Assembly (NCBI RefSeq): GCF_023703775.1
Contig: NZ_CP098514.1
Location: forward strand, 124,001 to 188,000
Direction of reading: 5' to 3'
Origin: Haloplanus sp. GDY1
Lineage (GTDB): Archaea > Halobacteriota > Halobacteria > Halobacteriales > Haloferacaceae
Length of the DNA: 64,000 nt
The position numbers and the translations under genes were made by a program. This document shows positions 59,332 through 64,000 of the stretch, piece by piece; the first letter of the stretch is position 1, and every line of letters starts with the position of its first letter. Below the pieces are notes generated by a model that had not been told where the DNA came from, did no database searches, and saw nothing but the letters and a program-made list of their open reading frames with translations.

Positions 59332-62300
59332 ATGAGCGACGATCAGAGTCAGGGGTCCTCGTCGGTCGCAGACCTCTTTTTCGACTGGTATCACGTCCCC
59401 ACGCTCGTCCTCGTCGTCGCCGGAATGCTCGCCATCCGTCTCCAGGAGTACGACAGCTACGTCCGGGACGGAACGGTGTACTTCTCCGGCAACGACGCCT
59501 GGTATCACCTCCGCACGGTCGAGTACACGGTGCGTCACTGGCCGTTCACGATGCCGTACGATCCGTGGACGAACTTCCCGTACGGCACGAACGCCGCCCA
59601 GTTCGGGACGCTGTACGACCAGATCATCGCGACGGCGGCGCTGGTCGTCGGCCTCGGCAGCCCGTCGAGCGACCTGATCGCGAAGACGCTGCTGGTCGCC
59701 CCGGCGGTGTTCGGCGCGCTCTGTGCCGTGCCCGTCTACGCCGTCGGCAAGCGCCTCGCGGGCCGGACCGCCGGCGTCTTCGGCGCCGTCGTCCTCCTGC
59801 TCCTCCCCGGCCAGTTCCTCCAGCGCGGCCTCGTCGGCTTCGCCGACCACAACGTCGCCGAGCCGCTGTTCCAGACCATCGCCGTCCTGGGGCTGATGAT
59901 CGCCCTCGCCGTGGCCACGCGCGAGAAACCCGTCTGGGAGCTCGTGGTCGACCGGGACCTGGACGCGCTCCGCCGACCGCTCGTCTGGAGCGTCGCCGCC
60001 GGCGCGGCGGTCGCGGTCTACATGTGGGTCTGGCCGCCGGGCGTCCTGCTCGTCGGCATCTTCGGCACCTACCTCGTCTACCAGCTCGTCAGCGACTACG
60101 TCACCGGCGGCTCCCCCGAACCCGTCGCGTTCGTCGGCGTCGTGTCGATGGTCGTGGCGGCGATCCTGATGCTCCTCCAGTTCGAGGAGGCGAGCTTCGG
60201 CCCGACGGACTTCGGCCTCCTCCAGCCGGTCGTGGCGCTCGGCGTCGCCGCCGGCGCCGCCTTCCTCGCGGGGCTGGCGCGCGTCTTCGACGACCGGAAC
60301 CTCGACCGGGAGTACTACCCGGTCGCCGTCGTCGGCCTGATCGGCGTCGCCGTGGGCGTCGTCGCCGTCGCCCTCCCCGACCTGTTCGGGACGATCCGCA
60401 CCAACGCCCTCCGCTTCATCGGCTTCAGCGCCGGCGCGGCCACCCGGACCATCGCGGAGGCCCAGCCGTACCTCTCGCCCGACTCCCTCCAGCAGAACGC
60501 GATGACGCCGACCGGCCGGATCATGGCCGACTACGGCTTCACCCTCTTCACGGGCGTCGTGGGCGTCATCTGGCTGCTCGCGAAACCGCTGGTGCGTGAC
60601 GGCGAGACGGAACGTGTCGCCTACGCCGCCGGCTCGCTCGCCCTGCTCGGACTGCTGTTCGTCGTCCCGGCGCCGTTCCAGGCCGTCGCCGACGCCGTCG
60701 GCGTCGTCTCCGAACTCGTCGGCGTCGCGCTGGTGGCGCTGATCCTGTTGGGCGCCGTCCTCCAGACCAACTACGACGCCGAGAAGCTCCTCTTCGTCGT
60801 CTGGGCGGCCTTCATCACCTCGGCGGCGTTCACGCAGATCCGGTTCAACTACTACCTCGCGCCGGTCGTCGCCGTCGCGAACGCCTACCTGATCGGCCAG
60901 CTACTCAACTCGCTCGACCTGCGAGTCGGCTCCGTCGACGCGCTCCGGAACCTGCAGGGGTATCAGGTGCTCGCGGTGCTCGCGGCCGCGATGCTGATGA
61001 TCACCCCGGTGTTGCTCGTGCCGATGAACGTGCGCAACTCCGGCAACCCGTCGTTCGACCGGAGCAACACCGCCTGGCAGGCGGCACAGGGCGGCGGTCC
61101 CGGGGCCATCACCGAGTGGGAGGGGTCGCTCCAGTGGATGGAGTCGAACACCCCCGCGCCCGGCACCTTGGGCGGTGCGAACAACGAGATGGAGTACTAC
61201 GGCACCTACGACCTGACGGACGACTACGACTACCCGGCGGGTGCCTACGGCGTCCAGTCGTGGTGGGACTACGGCCACTGGATCACCGTTCGCGGCCACC
61301 GCATCCCGAACGCCAACCCGTTCCAGCAGGGCGCCACCGACGCCGCGAACTTCCTGCTCGCGGCGAACGAGTCGGCCGCCCAGGAGGCGCTCGGGGAGCG
61401 GGATCAGGAGGCGGCCGGCACGCGGTACGTGATGGTCGACTGGCAGATGGTCAACCCGCAGTCGAAGTTCGGGGCGCCGGTCGTCTTCTACGACCGGGGG
61501 AACGTCTCCCAGGCCGACTTCTACGGCCCGGTGTACTCCAGCAACCTCCGGAGCCTGTTCTACATGCGTAGCCAGCGGTACTACGAGAGCCTGATGGTGC
61601 GCCTGTACGCCTACCACGGGAGCGCGATGCAGCCGCAACCGGTCGTCGTCGACTGGGAGCAGCGACGCGCCGAGACCCAGGCCGGCGAGACGGTCTCCAT
61701 CCGCGCCGGCCCGCAGGGCCAGAACCGGACGCTGCTCCGCCAGTTCGACAACGTGTCGGCCGCGCGGTCGTACGTCGAGCAGGACGGCTCGGCACAGATC
61801 GGTGGCGTCGGCCACTACCCCACCGAGCGGGTGCCGGCGCTCGAACACTACCGGCTGGTGACGGTGAGCGAGTCGAACGCCACCAGTTCCTCGCAGTACC
61901 AGGCGTCGGCGCGTCGCACCTTCGCCACGACGGGCGTGCCGCCGTCCTCGCAGACCATCTACGAGCCCTCGTGGGTGAAGACCTTCGAGAAGGTGCCGGG
62001 AGCGACGGTCACGGCCGACGACCTGCCCCCGAACACGACGGTTCGCGCGACGGTGCCGATGCACGTCCCGACGACCAACCAGACGTTCAGTTACCGCCAG
62101 GAGGCCCGGACGAACGCCGACGGGGAACTCTCGATGACGCTCCCCTACTCCACGACGGGGTACGACGAGTACGGCCCCGAGAACGGGTACACGAACGTCA
62201 GCGTCCGCGCGGAGGGGCCGTACCTGCTCCAGACGGCGCTGCTGAACGACAACGGCTCGCTCGTCCAGTACCGCGCCCAGGTCAACGTCAGCGAGGGCCG

Positions 62301-62532
62301 GGTCAACGGCGACGTCGCCGAGCCGAAGCCGGTGACGTTCGAGGCGCGCAACCCGCTCCAGAACATCTCGCTCAGTCCCGGCAACGACTCCGCCGAGTCG
62401 CTCGACCCGGCCGAACCGGTCGCGCCGGCGGACGGGTCGACCGACGGCGAGGATCCCGACGGATCGACCGACAGTGACGCGTCGCCGACCGGACCGTCGG
62501 CGCTCCGCGCACCCGATGCCGTCCGGACCTGA
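59332..62532 (+). CDS. aglB: Oligosaccharyltransferase AglB (STT3)
   Basis: A 1066-residue N-glycan transferase. An N-terminal domain with about 13 membrane helices carries the first acidic motif (GNDAWYHLRTVEYT) and GTLYDQIIATAAL. The catalytic WWDYG motif is at 644-648 (QSWWDYGHWITVRGHR), opening a large soluble beta-rich domain outside the cell. The C-terminal 60 residues are a disordered acidic, Asp/Ser-rich tail. It transfers the lipid-linked glycan to Asn in N-x-S/T sequons. A TATA-like TTTATGC (59306-59312) about 25 bases upstream supports the leaderless ATG. Confidence 0.96.
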   Translation: MSDDQSQGSSSVADLFFDWYHVPTLVLVVAGMLAIRLQEYDSYVRDGTVYFSGNDAWYHLRTVEYTVRHWPFTMPYDPWTNFPYGTNAAQFGTLYDQIIATAALVVGLGSPSSDLIAKTLLVAPAVFGALCAVPVYAVGKRLAGRTAGVFGAVVLLLLPGQFLQRGLVGFADHNVAEPLFQTIAVLGLMIALAVATREKPVWELVVDRDLDALRRPLVWSVAAGAAVAVYMWVWPPGVLLVGIFGTYLVYQLVSDYVTGGSPEPVAFVGVVSMVVAAILMLLQFEEASFGPTDFGLLQPVVALGVAAGAAFLAGLARVFDDRNLDREYYPVAVVGLIGVAVGVVAVALPDLFGTIRTNALRFIGFSAGAATRTIAEAQPYLSPDSLQQNAMTPTGRIMADYGFTLFTGVVGVIWLLAKPLVRDGETERVAYAAGSLALLGLLFVVPAPFQAVADAVGVVSELVGVALVALILLGAVLQTNYDAEKLLFVVWAAFITSAAFTQIRFNYYLAPVVAVANAYLIGQLLNSLDLRVGSVDALRNLQGYQVLAVLAAAMLMITPVLLVPMNVRNSGNPSFDRSNTAWQAAQGGGPGAITEWEGSLQWMESNTPAPGTLGGANNEMEYYGTYDLTDDYDYPAGAYGVQSWWDYGHWITVRGHRIPNANPFQQGATDAANFLLAANESAAQEALGERDQEAAGTRYVMVDWQMVNPQSKFGAPVVFYDRGNVSQADFYGPVYSSNLRSLFYMRSQRYYESLMVRLYAYHGSAMQPQPVVVDWEQRRAETQAGETVSIRAGPQGQNRTLLRQFDNVSAARSYVEQDGSAQIGGVGHYPTERVPALEHYRLVTVSESNATSSSQYQASARRTFATTGVPPSSQTIYEPSWVKTFEKVPGATVTADDLPPNTTVRATVPMHVPTTNQTFSYRQEARTNADGELSMTLPYSTTGYDEYGPENGYTNVSVRAEGPYLLQTALLNDNGSLVQYRAQVNVSEGRVNGDVAEPKPVTFEARNPLQNISLSPGNDSAESLDPAEPVAPADGSTDGEDPDGSTDSDASPTGPSALRAPDAVRT

Positions 62533-62536
62533 CGGG

Positions 62537-63481
62537 ATGGAGCGACGCCTCCGTCCCCTGGTCGTCGTCTACCTCAAGGGGATCTGCATGGGGGCGGCCG
62601 ACGCCGTCCCGGGCGTCTCGGGGGGCACCATCGCCCTCATCACCGGCATCTACGAGCGCCTGATCGCCGCCATCACCGCCGTCACGCCCGAACGGGTGTG
62701 GTCGCTCCTGGCCGCGCCGCTGCCGGGCCGCCGCGACGACGCCCGGGCCGCCTTCCGGGCGGTCGACGGCTGGTTTCTCGGCGCACTCGGTGGTGGAGTT
62801 CTCACGGCCGTCCTCGTGGCGACGCGGGTGCTCCACGTCGCCCTCGACGCCGAACCGGTCGTCACGTTCGGCTTCTTCTTCGGCCTGATCGCCGCCTCGG
62901 CCGTCGTCCTCGCGGGCGAGGCGACCCTCGATACGCCGGGACGGGTCGGCGCCGCCGTCGCCGGCTTCCTCCTGGCCTTCCTCTCGGCCGGGCGCGCGGG
63001 GACGGCGCTCCCCTCGACGCCGCTGGTCACCGTCGCCGTCGGCGCCGTCGCCATCAGCGCGATGGTGTTGCCCGGCATCTCGGGGTCGCTCATCCTCGTC
63101 ATCCTCGGACAGTACGAGTTCCTGATCGAGCGGCTGACGGCCTTCGTCGACGCGCTCCTCGGACTCGTCGTCGGGGGCACCGTCGCCGCCGCCGTCGGCC
63201 CCGCGACCACCGTCGTCGCCTTCGGCGTCGGCGCCCTGGTCGGCCTGTTCACCGTCGCCCACGCCGTCCGCTGGGCACTCGACTGCTACCGCCACGCGAC
63301 GCTCGCCTTCCTCGTGAGCCTCGTCGTGGGCGCGCTCCGCGCCCCGGTCGTCGAGGCGGGCGAGGCGCTGGCGCCCGGGGGGTGGACGACCGACGCGATC
63401 CTCGCCTTCGCGCTCGCGGCCGTCGTCGGCGTCGTCCTCGTGGCGGCGCTCGAACGCTACACCGACGGCATCGAGATCTGA
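62537..63481 (+). CDS. DUF368 polyprenyl-phosphate transporter (PopT-like)
   Basis: A 314-residue membrane protein. YLKGICMGAADAVPGVSGGTIALITGIYERL is the DUF368 signature (G-x-A-D-x-x-P-G-x-S-G-G-T), with a second inverted copy in LPGISGSLILVILGQYEFLIERL. Bacterial DUF368 (PopT) proteins recycle undecaprenyl phosphate back across the membrane. The position 4 bases after aglB suggests it recycles dolichyl phosphate after glycan transfer. ATG 62537 is preferred; an in-frame ATG at 62516 would overlap the aglB end. Confidence 0.88.
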   Translation: MERRLRPLVVVYLKGICMGAADAVPGVSGGTIALITGIYERLIAAITAVTPERVWSLLAAPLPGRRDDARAAFRAVDGWFLGALGGGVLTAVLVATRVLHVALDAEPVVTFGFFFGLIAASAVVLAGEATLDTPGRVGAAVAGFLLAFLSAGRAGTALPSTPLVTVAVGAVAISAMVLPGISGSLILVILGQYEFLIERLTAFVDALLGLVVGGTVAAAVGPATTVVAFGVGALVGLFTVAHAVRWALDCYRHATLAFLVSLVVGALRAPVVEAGEALAPGGWTTDAILAFALAAVVGVVLVAALERYTDGIEI

Positions 63482-63491
63482 TCCCGACGGC

Positions 63492-63641
63492 TCACTCCCG
63501 CGTGACCGCCAGGTTCCGCACCTCCGCCCCACACTCCGGACAGACCGTCAGGCGCTGCTCGCTCGCCTCCCGGTGGGCACACGACCGGCACTCGTAGTAG
63601 CCGCCCGCCGGAGTGTACGGATCTATGCGATTGTGACTCAT
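63492..63641 (-). CDS. Rubrerythrin-like zinc ribbon protein
   Basis: A 49-residue protein, MSHNRIDPYTPAGGYYECRS then CAHREASEQRLTVCPECGAE, ending VRNLAVTRE. C-R-S-C and C-P-E-C knuckles with the DPYTPxxxYYEC start and VRNLAVxRE end match haloarchaeal rubrerythrin-like domain proteins. It probably binds zinc or iron. Function unknown. Confidence 0.85.
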   Translation of the reverse strand: MSHNRIDPYTPAGGYYECRSCAHREASEQRLTVCPECGAEVRNLAVTRE

Positions 63642-63722
63642 ACTCACGACGGTCGTACACCGTACAGTCAAATTACTGTTTCGATCGGAGTAGTGAACGT
63701 GGACGAGTCGACGGACGTTTGC

Positions 63723-64000
63723 TCAGTCGTCGAGGCGGGCGACACAGACGAACGTCTCGGGGCGGGACGCCGCGCGCTCGATAGCGAAGCCGGCGTCGGT
63801 CTGGAGGGCGACGGCGTCGCCGAGGGCGTAGGTCTCCTCGCGCGGCGGGCCGGCCTCGCCGGCGCCCGCCCGGTCCCAGTCGACGGTGACGAGGCGGCCC
63901 CCCGGGCGGAGGACGCGAGCGACCTCGGCCATCGCCTCGGGATCCGCGAACTCGTGGAAGGTCATCGTCGAGACGGCGGCGTCGAGTTCGCCGTCGCCGA
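63723..64000 (-). CDS. Class I SAM methyltransferase, C-terminal part (truncated by window edge)
   Basis: The frame runs to the window edge and stops at 63723. It carries GELDAAVSTMTFHEFADPEA (motif post-I), VARVLRPGGRLVTVDWDR (motif III, L-R-P-G-G), ALGDAVALQTDAGFAIERA, with a final strand FVCVARLDD. This is the second half of a Rossmann methyltransferase like UbiE/COQ5. Substrate unknown; the first half lies outside the window. Confidence 0.8.
   Translation of the reverse strand, partial: GDGELDAAVSTMTFHEFADPEAMAEVARVLRPGGRLVTVDWDRAGAGEAGPPREETYALGDAVALQTDAGFAIERAASRPETFVCVARLDD

Noticed and set aside
1-64000. CRISPR array, prophage or plasmid origin
   Set aside because: No regularly spaced direct repeats, no integrase, terminase, capsid or Orc/Cdc6 signature was seen anywhere in the window.

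Overview
This 64 kb window comes from an extremely halophilic archaeon (class Halobacteria). The evidence is very high GC in most of the sequence, acidic protein compositions, many leaderless genes with a TATA-like box 25-30 bases upstream, and haloarchaeal marker families: AglB, AglJ, the diadenylate cyclase DacZ, archaeal Elp3, Tat-dependent secreted proteins and many small zinc-ribbon or membrane proteins. I cannot fix the genus from the sequence.

Layout. 0-9.4 kb: end of an MFS permease, membrane-anchored winged-helix regulators, a subtilisin-like secreted protein that lacks its canonical catalytic Asp, a Tat-exported beta-propeller lipoprotein and several orphan membrane proteins. Inside this stretch a small regulon stands out: a winged-helix regulator, its membrane-protein partner and two related membrane proteins share one palindrome, TTTCCG-n3-CGGAAA, at the same distance from three starts. 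9.5-15.1 kb: tRNA-Glu(CUC), a short-chain dehydrogenase, small conserved proteins, further regulators and a lipoprotein gene broken by two frameshifts. 15.1-25.4 kb: an exported formate dehydrogenase (cytochrome b, small membrane subunit, four-cluster ferredoxin, Tat-exported molybdopterin subunit). It is divergent from a multi-ferredoxin HdrA/MvhD-like protein and a TorD-type chaperone, and is followed by three overlapping tiny membrane genes and a Tat-exported DyP-like protein. 25.4-39.3 kb: housekeeping and orphan genes, including FabG/PhaB-like reductase, FMN reductase, a degenerate RecJ-like protein, Elp3, the dacZ-mscS osmoregulatory pair, purD, an MFS permease and an Lrp/TRASH regulator beside a solitary IS200/IS605-type end hairpin.

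39.4-63.5 kb is a protein N-glycosylation locus. The outer parts are GC-rich core genes: aglJ (first sugar onto dolichyl phosphate) on the left; an aglG-like transferase, aglB (oligosaccharyltransferase) and a DUF368 polyprenyl-phosphate transporter on the right. Between them lies a visibly AT-richer island (about 40.3-56.2 kb). It encodes a nonulosonic (sialic-acid-like) pathway: two sugar-nucleotide dehydratases/epimerases, a PLP aminotransferase, a PseG-type UDP-sugar hydrolase, a NeuB-type synthase and an SpsF/PseF-type cytidylyltransferase. It also carries a PIG-L deacetylase and two formyltransferases but no acetyltransferase, then a GT4 transferase, a KpsS-like transferase and a lipid-linked-sugar flippase. 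Two closely similar aglF-like nucleotidyltransferase genes bracket the island in opposite orientation. My reading is that the island makes and attaches an N-formylated pseudaminic/legionaminic-type sugar that decorates the glycan AglB transfers to surface proteins.

The best candidates for new biology are the fixed-spacing palindrome regulon at 6.7-9.5 kb and the formylated nonulosonic-acid island between inverted aglF-like paralogues. A smaller curiosity is that five convergent gene pairs overlap by exactly four bases through shared CTAG/CTAA stop codons.
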